Source of the DNA: Bacillota bacterium
GTDB taxonomy: Bacteria; Bacillota; Clostridia; Christensenellales; Christensenellaceae
Length of the DNA: 64,000 bases
Direction of reading: 5' to 3'
Assembly (NCBI GenBank): GCA_023393165.1
Contig: JAEWMJ010000048.1
Location: 16,144 to 80,143 of the forward strand
Of this stretch, positions 26,063 through 35,470 are shown piece by piece. The stretch's first letter is position 1, and each line of letters begins with the position of its first letter. The position numbers and the translations under genes were made by a program. The notes under the pieces were generated by a model. The model saw only the letters and a program-made list of their open reading frames with translations, was not told the origin of the DNA and did not search any database.

Positions 26063-26443
26063 ATGAAAGAAACCCTGACATATCCCGAATGGACGGTCCT
26101 TTCGGCATTGTGGGAACACGAGCCGCAGACGCTGTCCGAAGTGATAGGGACGCTGGAAGGCAAAATGGACTGGAATTACCGGACATATGCCTCCTACCTG
26201 CGCAAGCTCTGCGAAAAAGGGCTGGTGGGCTTTGAGAGCAAAGGCCGGGATAATTTCTATTATCCCCTTGTCAGCCGCGAACAGTGCATACAGGCGGAAA
26301 GCCGGGATCTGATCCGCAAGGTCAGCAAAAAAAGCGCAAAAGACCTGCTCATCTGTATGATCCGTGAAAGCGGCCTTGGTCCCAAGGATCATGCCGAATT
26401 GCAAAAGCTCCTGGAAGAGCTTTCAAAAGGAGATGATCGATAA
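26063..26443 (+). CDS. BlaI/MecI-family transcriptional repressor
   Basis: 126-residue winged-helix repressor: TYPEWTVLSALWEHEPQTLSEVIGTL then YRTYASYLRKLCEKGLVGFESKGRDNFYYPLV, the BlaI/MecI DNA-binding wing. A dimerising C-terminal helix region follows. In the family the repressor is cleaved after the partner BlaR1 senses a signal. The start at 26063 follows GGAGG at 8 bases; a GTG nine bases earlier overlaps the ribosome site. Stop and next start share one base, coupling it to blaR1. No beta-lactamase or penicillin-binding gene is adjacent, so the target regulon is unknown. Confidence 0.92.
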   Translation: MKETLTYPEWTVLSALWEHEPQTLSEVIGTLEGKMDWNYRTYASYLRKLCEKGLVGFESKGRDNFYYPLVSREQCIQAESRDLIRKVSKKSAKDLLICMIRESGLGPKDHAELQKLLEELSKGDDR

Positions 26444-28650
26444 TGGATATTCTTAAGAATCTGCTTGAGATCACAGTCTATTCCACGGTTCTTTATGCCG
26501 CGGTCATGCTGTTTAAAACCCTTTTTAAAAAACACGCGTCTCCCCTGCTGCTGTACTTCATTTGGTTTCTCCTCATCGCGCGCCTGTTGATTCCAGTCAC
26601 GCCCGATCCGGGCTTCAGCTTTATTACTCTCCCCGCTCCTGAGGCGCAGGAGGCCGCCGTATATCCGGCCGCGCCATCCGGCAGTGCAGAGGCCGTTGCG
26701 CCGGCAGACTGGGGAACGGTTTACTCCTCCCAAGCGGATCCTGTTTCGGACTTTGGGGATACTGCGGATCACACCCCCGTTTTGCCACAGCCATTTGCCA
26801 CCCGGCCGGAATTTGACGCTGCACAGCTTTTGCTGCTTGCATGGATCGCCGGAGCGGCTTTTTTCCTGCTGCGGTTTATGATTGAATCTTCTTTACTGAA
26901 AAAAAGATTGCTGCGCGAAGCCGCTCCCCCTCCCTCCGCAGTTTTAAGCCTGGCAAAAGAAATTCAAACGGAACTGAATCTCCGCAATAATATAAAGATA
27001 AAGGTTCTTGACGGAATCACTTCTCCTGCGCTCACCGTGAATTTTAAGCCCACGGTCATGCTTCCGGGAGAGCTGCTTTCGGGCGGCGGCATGCAGATTG
27101 AATACGCACTCCGGCACGAACTCATGCATGTAAAACGCGCCGACCATCTCGTGTGCATATTGCTTTCAGTCCTGCGGGCCATGTACTGGTTTCATCCCGT
27201 GGTATGGCTGGCGTCACGGCAAATGAATCTGGACATGGAAACGGCATGCGACTATATGGTGGTAAAACGGATGGGCCCCGGACAAAAGAAAGACTACGCC
27301 AAAACCATTCTGAACATGTACTGCGAGGGAAAAGCCGGACTGACGCTGGGCATGGGACTTGAAAACACGCGGAAGGCAGCCGAGCGCCGCATCCGGGGCA
27401 TATTCACACGGTCGGGCCGCGGAATGAAAGCGAAAATATGGGAGGTCCTTCTGGCAGCCGTTATGCTGGTCGCCTGCTTTACCACCGCCTGCCAGCCTGC
27501 TTACGCATCCGCCGCTTCGTCCGGATCCCGCTTTCAGGTTCCCGCCGAATGGAACGAGTCCATGCAATACGGCAATTTGACTATCGACGTGGATACGTCC
27601 GTAACAATGCCCGATGTTGACGCCTACCCTGTGGTACGGGTGGAATCGGCAGCGTTGCCGCAGGAGCGGATAGAACAAATCGTAAAATATTTTGTAGCGG
27701 ATAGAATTACAAAAGATTCAGAATGGGAGCAGTTGGAAAAAATACTGCAAGAAGGCGCCAATAAGACTCATTGGGGAGTTTCATCCCGAGATGAAAATGG
27801 AATTTACGCTAATTTTAATTGGCAGAAGGCCGGCAACGGTAACCTTTACTCCCGCTTTGTTTACTCCACCGAATTTAACTATGAATACCAGACTGAGACT
27901 TATTACAGCGAGAACAAGGAATGGATCCAGAACCCAGGCATGAGGAAGGTGGAATACGAAGAATTATTCAACGGAGTCCAGATATCCAGTGAAGACGCGC
28001 AGGCGCAGGCACAGAAAGTGATTGACGGTCTCGATATCGGTTACGTGCAGCTTGCAGGCGTTCAGAAAGCCGTGCTTTTAGGGTATGATTTAACTAATGA
28101 TAATAAGGGCGACTGGCCTGACAAGGGCGGCTGGTTCTTCGAATACATGCGCTCGCCCGGAGGCATCCCGGGATACGATATGTCGGACAATATCCAGCCG
28201 GATACGCAGGGCGAATTCTGTCCCCCCTACCCCCTGGAAAATGTAAAAATCATTGTGACGGATAACGGCGTGGAATACTTTGACTGGGTCGGATACTGCA
28301 ATGTTTTGAAAACCGAGAATGAAGATGCGGCTCTCGTGCCTTTCGAGCAGATCCAGCAAAAACTGCTGGAGCAGATCAACACGGAACGTTCCCCGCTTCT
28401 GAGCAATTCCAGCATGAAAGGCGTCTTAATCACAGTAAATTCCGCGCAGCTGCGGATGGGGCTCATCCAGTCGGAGGAAGATATTTACCAGTCGCTGATG
28501 GTGCCCGTATGGGTATTCGACACCACGGAGGCCTATTCTCTGGCGAACGGCAAAACAACGCATTCTAACCTGACGTATATGATAGATGCCGTTAGCGGCA
28601 ATGAAATAGATGCGGCCCGGATTTACGGGAAGGGCAACGCGTATCTGTAG
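26443..28650 (+). CDS. BlaR1-type M56 metallopeptidase sensor with atypical C-terminus
   Basis: 735-residue membrane protein. Hydrophobic segments near 8-25, 33-52, 128-146 and 335-350. The zinc site HELMH is at 225-229, with E266 in METACD as the third ligand. In BlaR1 the metalloprotease inactivates BlaI after the outer sensor is triggered. Here the part after the last membrane segment (about 355-735) shows no SxxK/KTG penicillin-binding motifs, so the signal is unlikely to be a beta-lactam acylating a transpeptidase fold. Clostridial M56 proteins with such uncharacterised tails are known. Its extracytoplasmic ligand is unknown. Confidence 0.85.
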   Translation: MDILKNLLEITVYSTVLYAAVMLFKTLFKKHASPLLLYFIWFLLIARLLIPVTPDPGFSFITLPAPEAQEAAVYPAAPSGSAEAVAPADWGTVYSSQADPVSDFGDTADHTPVLPQPFATRPEFDAAQLLLLAWIAGAAFFLLRFMIESSLLKKRLLREAAPPPSAVLSLAKEIQTELNLRNNIKIKVLDGITSPALTVNFKPTVMLPGELLSGGGMQIEYALRHELMHVKRADHLVCILLSVLRAMYWFHPVVWLASRQMNLDMETACDYMVVKRMGPGQKKDYAKTILNMYCEGKAGLTLGMGLENTRKAAERRIRGIFTRSGRGMKAKIWEVLLAAVMLVACFTTACQPAYASAASSGSRFQVPAEWNESMQYGNLTIDVDTSVTMPDVDAYPVVRVESAALPQERIEQIVKYFVADRITKDSEWEQLEKILQEGANKTHWGVSSRDENGIYANFNWQKAGNGNLYSRFVYSTEFNYEYQTETYYSENKEWIQNPGMRKVEYEELFNGVQISSEDAQAQAQKVIDGLDIGYVQLAGVQKAVLLGYDLTNDNKGDWPDKGGWFFEYMRSPGGIPGYDMSDNIQPDTQGEFCPPYPLENVKIIVTDNGVEYFDWVGYCNVLKTENEDAALVPFEQIQQKLLEQINTERSPLLSNSSMKGVLITVNSAQLRMGLIQSEEDIYQSLMVPVWVFDTTEAYSLANGKTTHSNLTYMIDAVSGNEIDAARIYGKGNAYL

Positions 28651-28836
28651 CTCCCCGGATGTACTAACAAAAAGTACAAAAAAAGGCAGTTGCAAAATGG
28701 TTTGCAAAAACAACAAGGTAAGCTTTTCAGAGGAATTCCGTTTGGATTTTCGACGTGAGCAAGCCTCAGCCTTATAAGTGTTCAGAATAATGACACAAAG
28801 AAACAAGGAACCGGTTGGCGGCAAAAAACAGTTGGC

Positions 28837-28868
28837 AAAAGGGCGACTTTTGGAAGGAGCCCTTTTTT
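28837..28868 (+). terminator. Probable terminator downstream of blaR1
   Basis: Stem AAAAGGGC (28837-28844) with GCCCTTTT, followed by a T-run, 187 bases after the blaR1 stop. The gap between holds no recognised gene. Confidence 0.6.
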
Positions 28869-28989
28869 GCTTTGACAGGTAGCAGCCATCAAATAAAATT
28901 CGAAAGGGGCAAGGTTCAAAAAATGGGCGAAGTTTTATAATTATAATTAAACTACAGCCAGAAAACAGTCATGCCGCGTATACAGTCTA

Positions 28990-29165
28990 TCATTTTTAGA
29001 TTCATTTGGCCTATTGGGCTGGCAACCCTGCTCGGGCTAAGGCAGCATTTACCCAAGGCCCCTGCGAGCCGTTTTAAGGAGGATATGGGGGTTGTCAGGG
29101 GACCTAAGGAGGGAAATCGGAATCTCTCCTTGGCCCGCCTGACGAAAAAGCAGAAAGACAGACCC
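28990..29165 (-). repeat. Dispersed palindromic repeat R1, copy A
   Basis: Read on the minus strand it aligns over about 110 bases with the copies at 40676 and 55570: T-run, GTCAGG..GGG hairpin of about 20 bp closing at CCTGAC, then ccttaaaacggc..gc.ggggcc. Frames through it give spurious proteins of about 70 residues. Remaining DNA from 29166 to 29415 contains a widespread 'gattcttcactgcgttcaga' type repeat near 29375 and no gene. Confidence 0.75.
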
Positions 29166-29415
29166 AAATTAAAAAATAGGTTTGTTAATAAGTAAGTAAT
29201 TGTTTCAGGACATTCGCTGAGCATACGCTGAGAGGTAGGGAGCGATGACGAACGAACCCTGAAGCTATAGCAAAATGGAAGGTGGAACCCTCCACTCCGG
29301 CTTGGCCCCTAACAAAAAAAATGGATAGGTCTTAGAATAGTCATGTTATCAGCTAAGAGAATAGATCGGCCGCACAGATTCTTCACTGCGTTCAGAATGA
29401 CAGGGTAGAACGACA

Positions 29416-29447
29416 AAAAGAGAACTGCGGCGCCGCAGTTCTCTTTT
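29416..29447. terminator. Perfect 16-bp bidirectional terminator
   Basis: Fully palindromic: left arm 29416-29431 (aaaagagaactgcggc) and right arm 29432-29447, with A and T runs outside. It lies 14 bases beyond the stop of the minus-strand ABC permease gene and would end the importer operon. Confidence 0.8.
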
Positions 29448-29460
29448 CAATTGCATAAAA

Positions 29461-30432
29461 TTATCTTTCCTCACGGAAATAAGGAAGGCCCAGACTGTCT
29501 GGGGGCTGGTTTTCGCGCTTTTTACGCATGGATACGATAATCAACACAATGATCGTGACAATGTAAGGCAACACTTTGAAGAGCTCCTGCGACGAGCGGG
29601 TAAGGCCCGGAATATAGAAGAAGAGCCAGAAAAGAACGCCAAACAGATAAGAGCCCCAAATCGCATGTTTGGGTTTCCAGCGGGCAAATATCACGAGCGC
29701 AACGGCAAGCCAGCCAAGCTTTTCTATGCCGCCGTCTATAGCCCATGTACCCTTGATATAGTCCATCACGTAATAAAGGCCGCCCAAACCGGAGATAGCC
29801 GCGCCAAGACAGGTCGACAGGTATTTGTACTTGGAAACGTTAATTCCGGCAGCATCCGCCGTACCGGGATTTTCACCAACCGCGCGGAGATTAAGTCCCT
29901 TTCGCGTACTGCTCAGGAACCAGGTTATGATAATAGCCAGAATAATCGCAAGATAGACCATAAAGCCGAGCGCGGAAAAAACGCCCGCGCTTGACAGGAA
30001 GGGCAGCGTAGCGCGGAAGGCGCCGCTGGTCGCGGCAACGGAAATCTGCCCCACGCCGCCGGCCATCGAATTCAACGCGCCGCCAAAAAAATTGGCAACA
30101 CCCGCGCCGAATATGGTCAATGTAAGACCCGTCACGTTCTGGTTGGCGCGCAGAGTGATTGTCAGAAAGCTGTATAAAAGGCCACCCAGAATAGAGGCCG
30201 CCAGCGCGCAAACTAAAGCGATGAGAAGCCCGACGCCGGGAATGGGTGATGCGGAACTCGATTCATAAATGAAAGCGCCGGCAAGGCCCGCAATACCCCC
30301 AAGAAACATGATGCCCGGAACACCAAGATTCAGATTACCAGATTTCTCTGTTAAAATTTCACCTGTGGCACCAAAGAGTATAACAGTGCCGAAAACAATT
30401 GCAGCCTGAAGCAACGACAGAACCTGATCCAT
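29461..30432 (-). CDS. Nucleoside-type ABC transporter permease (second subunit)
   Basis: 323-residue membrane protein of the branched-chain/BMP permease superfamily with about eight to ten hydrophobic helices. FGATGEILTEKSGNLNLGVPGIMFLGG near the N-terminus and NPGTADAAGINVSKYKYLSTCLGAAISGLGG are characteristic of the NupC/YufQ-type subunit of BMP nucleoside importers. The start at 30432 follows AAAGGAAG; the longer frame to 30495 runs into the preceding gene. Only one base separates it from the preceding permease stop. Confidence 0.88.
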   Translation of the reverse strand: MDQVLSLLQAAIVFGTVILFGATGEILTEKSGNLNLGVPGIMFLGGIAGLAGAFIYESSSASPIPGVGLLIALVCALAASILGGLLYSFLTITLRANQNVTGLTLTIFGAGVANFFGGALNSMAGGVGQISVAATSGAFRATLPFLSSAGVFSALGFMVYLAIILAIIITWFLSSTRKGLNLRAVGENPGTADAAGINVSKYKYLSTCLGAAISGLGGLYYVMDYIKGTWAIDGGIEKLGWLAVALVIFARWKPKHAIWGSYLFGVLFWLFFYIPGLTRSSQELFKVLPYIVTIIVLIIVSMRKKRENQPPDSLGLPYFREER

Positions 30433-30433
30433 A

Positions 30434-31531
30434 TCAATTTGCTTCCTTTCCACCGCGGAAAACCAACCGGTAATTAGTAAAAAACTCGCTGCCAAGAATG
30501 AAAAACAGTATAATACCCGTAATCATTTTAGACGCGAAATCATTAAGATTATATTGCGAAGCGATCTGTATCGCACCCTTTTCCAGGAAAACCAGCAGCG
30601 CCGCGATAAGAATCATCGTAAAAGTGTTGAATTTGGCAAGCCAGGCCACGATGATGGCCGTAAAGCCACTCCCGCCGGCGGTGCTCGTTGAAATCGTATG
30701 CGACGCGCCGGCGACCGCGATATAGCCCGCCAAACCGCAGATAGCACCCGAAATCATCATCGTCCGGATAATAACGCTTTTAACATGTAGGCCGATATAA
30801 CGAGCCGTACGCTCGGATTCGCCAACAACCGCAATCTCATAGCCTTGCTTGGAGTAGCGCAGATAAATGTACATAATAACCGTAAGCGCCAGAACTATCA
30901 CCACGTTCAGCATATACTGCTGCCCGAATAGCGGGGGGAACCAACCGGCTTTCGTTTGCTGGTTGATAATACCAACCGTATTAGAGCCGAAGGGGTTTTC
31001 CCATGTGGCGACAAAAAACGATGTCAGCTGAATGGCGACATAGTTCATCATCAGGGTAAACAGCGTTTCATTCGTTCCGAAACGCGCCTTGAATGCAGCG
31101 GGAATCAAACCCCACAGAGCGCCTGCCGCACAGCTTACGGCAAAGGCTATAATCAGCAGCAGCCATGACGGCATTGTATTGCCGCAATAGATCATTACGG
31201 CGGCAGTCGCAATGCCGCCGACTAAAATCTGGCCCTCCGCGCCAATATTCCAAAAGCGCATTTTAAAGGCAGGCGCCAGACCGATCCCGATACACAGCAG
31301 CATCATCATATCGCGCAGAGTAACCCAAAGGCGTTTTTCGGTGCCAAAATTACCCTCGAACATGGCGCCGTAAACTTTGAGCGGATTCAGCTGAACAATG
31401 GCGTATATGACGATCGCGCTGACTGCGAGCGCCAGAACAAGACCGGCGATCCGAATGAGCAAGCCGTGCGAGATCGAAATGGAATCGCGCTTGGCGATGC
31501 GCATAAAGGGTACATTATGAGACTGGTTCAT
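30434..31531 (-). CDS. Nucleoside-type ABC transporter permease (first subunit)
   Basis: 365-residue membrane protein of the YufP/NupB type. KMRFWNIGAEGQILVGGIATAAVMIY and GESERTARYIGLHVKSVIIRTMMISGAICGLAGYIAVAG are family hallmarks. The start overlaps the ATPase stop by four bases. Forms the membrane channel together with the following subunit. Confidence 0.9.
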   Translation of the reverse strand: MNQSHNVPFMRIAKRDSISISHGLLIRIAGLVLALAVSAIVIYAIVQLNPLKVYGAMFEGNFGTEKRLWVTLRDMMMLLCIGIGLAPAFKMRFWNIGAEGQILVGGIATAAVMIYCGNTMPSWLLLIIAFAVSCAAGALWGLIPAAFKARFGTNETLFTLMMNYVAIQLTSFFVATWENPFGSNTVGIINQQTKAGWFPPLFGQQYMLNVVIVLALTVIMYIYLRYSKQGYEIAVVGESERTARYIGLHVKSVIIRTMMISGAICGLAGYIAVAGASHTISTSTAGGSGFTAIIVAWLAKFNTFTMILIAALLVFLEKGAIQIASQYNLNDFASKMITGIILFFILGSEFFTNYRLVFRGGKEAN

Positions 31532-33066
31532 GCTTGTCCTCCCCCTCCAAATTTGGTCATCATCATGCCGACTTCACGCTTATCCGCGTCTCTGCCGGGG
31601 ATGATGCCGCTGACCATTCCGCCGCAGAGGACAAGAATCCGGTCACAGAACTCCAGCAGGACATCCAGATCCTCTCCGACAAAAATGACGGCGACGCCCT
31701 TTTGCTTCTGCTGGTTGATAAGATCATAAATGGTGTAAGATGAATTGATGTCAAGCCCGCGCACGGCATAAGCCGTCATCAGAACGGTCGGTGAGGAGGA
31801 AATCTCGCGCCCGACCAAAACCTTTTGAACATTTCCGCCCGAGAGCCTGCGCACCGGTGTGGAAAGACCGGGCGTGTTCACAGACAGATCGTTCACAACG
31901 CGCTCCGCCAGGCTGCGCGGCGTTTTTCTGTCGGTAAATACGGACTTTCCGCGGCGGAACGAGCGGAGCATCATGTTGTCGGTTAAGTCCATGCTGCCGA
32001 CCAGCCCCATACCGAGCCTGTCTTCGGGTACGAAAGACAGCATCACGCCCAAAGCGGAAATTTCGCGCGGGTCCTTGCCGATAAGCTGAATCCCCTGGCC
32101 GGTCTCAGGCTGGATATATGTAATGCTTCCCGATTCAAAAGGCTGCAACCCAGCGATAGACTCCAGCAGCTCTTTCTGTCCGCAGCCGGAAATACCGGCA
32201 ATACCGAGGATTTCGCCCGAATACGCGGTGAACGAGACATCACAGAGTTTTGTTACCCCGTCCTTATCCCGAACTGTCAGGCCTTCCACAACAATGCGCG
32301 GTTTCGGCTCCTTCGGCTCGGGCCGCTCGATATTCAGAGAAACGGAACGGCCGACCATCATATTAGTCATCTCCGCAGCGTTTGTGTCTTTTGTCGGCAT
32401 ACCGCCCACGAATTGCCCGCGCCGCAGAACCACAACGCGGTCCGATATCTCCTCAACCTCATGCAGCTTGTGTGTGATAATGACGATGGCTTTGCCGTCA
32501 TCGCGCATGTTGCGCAGAACGGCGAAGAGCTTCTCCGTTTCCTGCGGGGTCAGTACGGCGGTGGGTTCGTCAAGTATCAAAACATCCACGCCCCGGTAGA
32601 GTACCTTTACAATTTCCACCGTCTGCTTCTGGGAAACGGACATATTATAGATTTTTTGATTCGGATCGACATCAAAGCCATACATCGCGCAAATATTGCG
32701 TATCTTCTCGCCAACGGCTTTCAGGTCAAGACGGCCTTTTCCCGGCATGCCAAGGATAATGTTTTCGGCTGCGGTCAGCACATCCACAAGCTTGAAGTGT
32801 TGGTGAATCATGCCGACGCCAAGGTCATAAGCGTCCTTGGGACTCCGGATGGAAACCTCACGCCCGCCAACAAATATATGTCCGGCATCTGGATAATAGA
32901 TGCCGGAAAGCATATTCATGAGCGTTGTCTTGCCGCTGCCGTTTTCTCCGAGCAAGGCGAGAATCTCTCCTCTATATATATCGAGCCCAACCCGGTCGTT
33001 AGCAACAATCGGGCCGAAAGTCTTGGTAATATCGCGCATGCTGACCGCCGCTTCGGCGCTTTGCAT
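31528..33066 (-). CDS. Nucleoside-type ABC transporter ATP-binding protein
   Basis: 512-residue protein with two ABC domains. First domain has Walker A GENGSGKTT near 38, signature-like NMSVSQKQTVEIVKVL and Walker B LILDEPTAVLT. The second has a degenerate Walker A (GISGCGQKE) and signature LSGGNVQK with RGLDINS. This asymmetry is normal for sugar and nucleoside importers of the RbsA/YufO type. Starts 76 bases after the binding-protein gene. Confidence 0.93.
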   Translation of the reverse strand: MQSAEAAVSMRDITKTFGPIVANDRVGLDIYRGEILALLGENGSGKTTLMNMLSGIYYPDAGHIFVGGREVSIRSPKDAYDLGVGMIHQHFKLVDVLTAAENIILGMPGKGRLDLKAVGEKIRNICAMYGFDVDPNQKIYNMSVSQKQTVEIVKVLYRGVDVLILDEPTAVLTPQETEKLFAVLRNMRDDGKAIVIITHKLHEVEEISDRVVVLRRGQFVGGMPTKDTNAAEMTNMMVGRSVSLNIERPEPKEPKPRIVVEGLTVRDKDGVTKLCDVSFTAYSGEILGIAGISGCGQKELLESIAGLQPFESGSITYIQPETGQGIQLIGKDPREISALGVMLSFVPEDRLGMGLVGSMDLTDNMMLRSFRRGKSVFTDRKTPRSLAERVVNDLSVNTPGLSTPVRRLSGGNVQKVLVGREISSSPTVLMTAYAVRGLDINSSYTIYDLINQQKQKGVAVIFVGEDLDVLLEFCDRILVLCGGMVSGIIPGRDADKREVGMMMTKFGGGGQA

Positions 33067-33142
33067 AGTGGATTACCTCCCTTGGAAATGATAGAAAGAG
33101 CCACACTTAAGTGGCCCTTTCCGTTTTATAAACAGAGTATAA

Positions 33143-34447
33143 TTATTGAGCGTTGAGTTCTGTGATACCGTCGATGCGCAGACCGAAGTATGGGGCGCTG
33201 CGTATTGTCGACTCGTGGAAAACGCCGTCAGAAATAGCTTCTTCACTATCGGGTACAAAGTCTCCATCGGTATCGACAGCCATCGCGCTGGTGACAGTCT
33301 CGCCGCCTACGGTGAACTTTGAGGTATCAAACACGTTGAGGCTGCCGTCTTTCAGAGCGGCTTCAACCTCCGCGACCTTCTCAGCTGTGCCTTCGGCGCA
33401 GCTTTCGCCCAGCGTGGATATCATGACCGCGCCATCATTAAAGCCTTTTGCCCAATCTGTGGCGATTTCTTCACCGTTTTTGATGCAGTTAAACGCATAG
33501 GTGTAATAAACGCTCCAGTCGTTCTGAGCGCTGGTCAGCGCTGATTGTGGCGCAACGGAGAGCATGTCAACGTTGTAGCCCACGCAGTAAACGGTGGTAC
33601 CGCCTTCGAGCAGCGCTTCGCAGGCGGAAGGCGCACCGGTGGAATCCGCGTGCTGGCTGATAATGATGCAGCCGGAAGAAACAAGAGCGTTAGCAGCTTC
33701 CGCTTCAGCGGTCGGATCGTACCAAGAGTTGGTGTAGGTCACGTCCATCACAACGTTTTCGACAACGGACTTGACGCCAAGATAAAAACCGGTATAACCG
33801 GAAACGACTTCCGCATACGGGAAGGCCCCGACGTAACCAAGCTTGATGTTGCCGTCCGCATCCTTGTTGGAATCGGCAACCTTGCCATCCGCAACAAGCT
33901 CGGCCAGTTTCATACCCGCAACAACGCCCGATACATAACGGGATTCGTAAGTATAGTTAAAAGCGTTCTTAAAGTTCGGCAGTCCCGAAAGCGCAGCCGT
34001 ATCGCCCGTCATGGACACAAAGGTGACGTCCGGATTTTCGCTGGCGGCCTGCTGCATATAGCTCTGGTGGCCGTAACTATCCGAGAATACGTAGGTGCAG
34101 CCCTGCTCCACAAGGTCGGTTGCCGTATCGTAGCAGCTTTCATCCTCCGCAATGTTGTATTTCCAAATAATCTGGTCGTCAGAGATTCCGGCTGCGGCGG
34201 CCGCTTTCCTGATGCCGTCAATGTGGGCAAAGTCATAACCAGTGTTTTCGTCATGGACCAGAATAACCCCGATCTTAACTGCAGCATCCGCTGACGGTTC
34301 CGCTGCCGAAGCTTCGGCAGGAGACGCCTGGGCAGAAGACGCCTCGGCAGGAGACGTCGCAGGGGTTTCCTGAGCCTGCTGGCTGCATCCTGCAAACGGC
34401 ACGATGACCATTGCCAGTACCACTAGTAACAGTATAAACTTTTTCAT
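33143..34447 (-). CDS. BMP-family (PnrA-like) substrate-binding lipoprotein
   Basis: 434-residue receptor of an ABC importer. Lipoprotein signal with Cys21 (PFAGC), then an Ala/Ser/Glu-rich linker built from imperfect repeats of SPAEASSAQ type, then the BMP domain starting KIGVILVHDENTGYDFAHIDGIRKAA. PnrA-type proteins bind purine nucleosides. The adjacent purine-degradation genes fit uptake of nucleosides, though other BMP ligands exist. Start at 34447 follows AAGGAGG at 5 bases. A promoter (TTGTTT, 17 bases, TATGAT at 34553-34525) precedes it. Confidence 0.9.
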   Translation of the reverse strand: MKKFILLLVVLAMVIVPFAGCSQQAQETPATSPAEASSAQASPAEASAAEPSADAAVKIGVILVHDENTGYDFAHIDGIRKAAAAAGISDDQIIWKYNIAEDESCYDTATDLVEQGCTYVFSDSYGHQSYMQQAASENPDVTFVSMTGDTAALSGLPNFKNAFNYTYESRYVSGVVAGMKLAELVADGKVADSNKDADGNIKLGYVGAFPYAEVVSGYTGFYLGVKSVVENVVMDVTYTNSWYDPTAEAEAANALVSSGCIIISQHADSTGAPSACEALLEGGTTVYCVGYNVDMLSVAPQSALTSAQNDWSVYYTYAFNCIKNGEEIATDWAKGFNDGAVMISTLGESCAEGTAEKVAEVEAALKDGSLNVFDTSKFTVGGETVTSAMAVDTDGDFVPDSEEAISDGVFHESTIRSAPYFGLRIDGITELNAQ

Positions 34448-34524
34448 AGCTTCCTCCTTAGTTACAAAAAACAAAAAAATAAACAAAGATACTTTTTGCT
34501 AACATCCTTGTTCAAACAATAAGA

Positions 34525-34553
34525 ATCATAGCATAATATCAACAATAAAACAA
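34525..34553 (-). promoter_or_regulatory. Predicted promoter of the BMP importer operon
   Basis: Minus strand TTGTTT (34553-34548), 17-base spacer, TATGAT (34530-34525), about 78 bases before the ATG. Confidence 0.5.
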
Positions 34554-34598
34554 GTTTTTTTTGCCTCCAAAATTTTTTTGTAAAAACTTTTAATTGAC

Positions 34599-34637
34599 GC
34601 CTGCCCGAGCCTCTGTTCTCTTAGAGACCGGTCAGGC
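34599..34637 (-). terminator. Hairpin after the DauR-like gene
   Basis: Imperfect stem GCCTG.CCG..CTCT with AGAG..CGG.CAGGC, just past the stop at 34645. Followed by AATTAAAAG, so terminator strength is uncertain. Confidence 0.45.
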
Positions 34638-34644
34638 ATCTGCC

Positions 34645-35298
34645 TTATTTGCTTTCATCCGTTTCGTTTTCTTTCAGATCAATGTAGTTGTACAGCGTAT
34701 ATTTGGATATTCCGAAGAATTTGGATATCCTGTCTCCCGATTTTGTGATCAGAAACGCGCCCGCATCGTGTAGGAACTGTATTGCGCGTATTTTGTCTTC
34801 CCTGTTCATCTGGGAAACAGGTTTGCCCAGCAATCTGACGGACTGGCTGATCAGTTCTTCCAGCAACCCGTTCACATTATTGTTTATTTTTTCGGGCTTT
34901 TCTTTTTCGTCATTTGCGCCGATAAAATTTTTAAGCGTATAGTCCATCATCATAAAATTGGTGATATCATAATTTATCCCCAGCACTCCCACGACCTTAT
35001 TGTCGTTGTCGCGGATATATATGGTGCTGGATTTCAGTATGCGCCCGTTTTCCGTCTCGGTCAGATAACTGATCCTGTCATGAAGTTCCCCGGGTTTTTT
35101 GCTCAATGCCTCCAGAACCACCCTGGAAGAACCGTCTCCGACCTTCCTGCCGGTAATATGTCCGTTTTCAATAAATACGATCGAATGCTCGGCATCCTGG
35201 GATAAATCGTGGATGACCACCTCGCAGTTTTCACCGAAGTGTCCTGCCAGTCCTTTCGCCAGATTCTCCCAAAAAGGCTGAACAAATGTCTTGTGCAT
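34645..35298 (-). CDS. YheO/DauR-like transcriptional regulator
   Basis: 217-residue protein. Residues about 10-125 form a YheO-type PAS-like sensor (CEVVIHDLS, SIVFIENGHITGRKVGDG, VVGVLGINYDITNF). The C-terminal helix-turn-helix at about 150-208 (MNREDKIRAIQFLHDAGAFLITKSGDRISKFFGISKYTLYNYI) is the DauR/YheO DNA-binding type. Such regulators control amino-acid and nucleoside-type catabolism. It lies between the importer operon and the mocA-like gene; a 25-base palindrome is in its upstream gap. Target genes not known. Confidence 0.86.
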   Translation of the reverse strand: MHKTFVQPFWENLAKGLAGHFGENCEVVIHDLSQDAEHSIVFIENGHITGRKVGDGSSRVVLEALSKKPGELHDRISYLTETENGRILKSSTIYIRDNDNKVVGVLGINYDITNFMMMDYTLKNFIGANDEKEKPEKINNNVNGLLEELISQSVRLLGKPVSQMNREDKIRAIQFLHDAGAFLITKSGDRISKFFGISKYTLYNYIDLKENETDESK

Positions 35299-35340
35299 GG
35301 TTTTTTTCTCCGTTCCTAATTTTTTTCTCTTCTATTCATT

Positions 35341-35404
35341 TTGCGTTTCGCCCGATCCTGCGTTATAATACTATTCTGTGATTAAAATATTTTATATTTT
35401 AATC
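35341..35404 (+). promoter_or_regulatory. Promoter with downstream 25-base palindrome
   Basis: TTGCGT (35341-35346), 17 bases, TATAAT (35364-35369). The palindrome has arms GATTAAAATAT (35380-35390) and ATATTTTAATC (35394-35404) around TTT, perfect over 11 bases. It covers the predicted start of the mocA-like transcript and lies in the gap divergent to the DauR-like gene, an operator position for either gene. Confidence 0.58.
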
Positions 35405-35470
35405 CGGTATAATAACTCTACCCCGAATAATTCTGGCTGGGAATTCCAGAACCAACCAAAGGAACAGCGA

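Noticed and set aside
28971..29195. 74-residue protein on the plus strand
   Set aside because: Its sequence is a translation of the R1 repeat, and similar frames appear in the other copies.
33143..34447. Sugar-binding (RbsB/XylF) receptor for the ABC importer
   Set aside because: The domain start KIGVILVHDENTGYDFAHIDG and the permease motifs are of the BMP/PnrA type.
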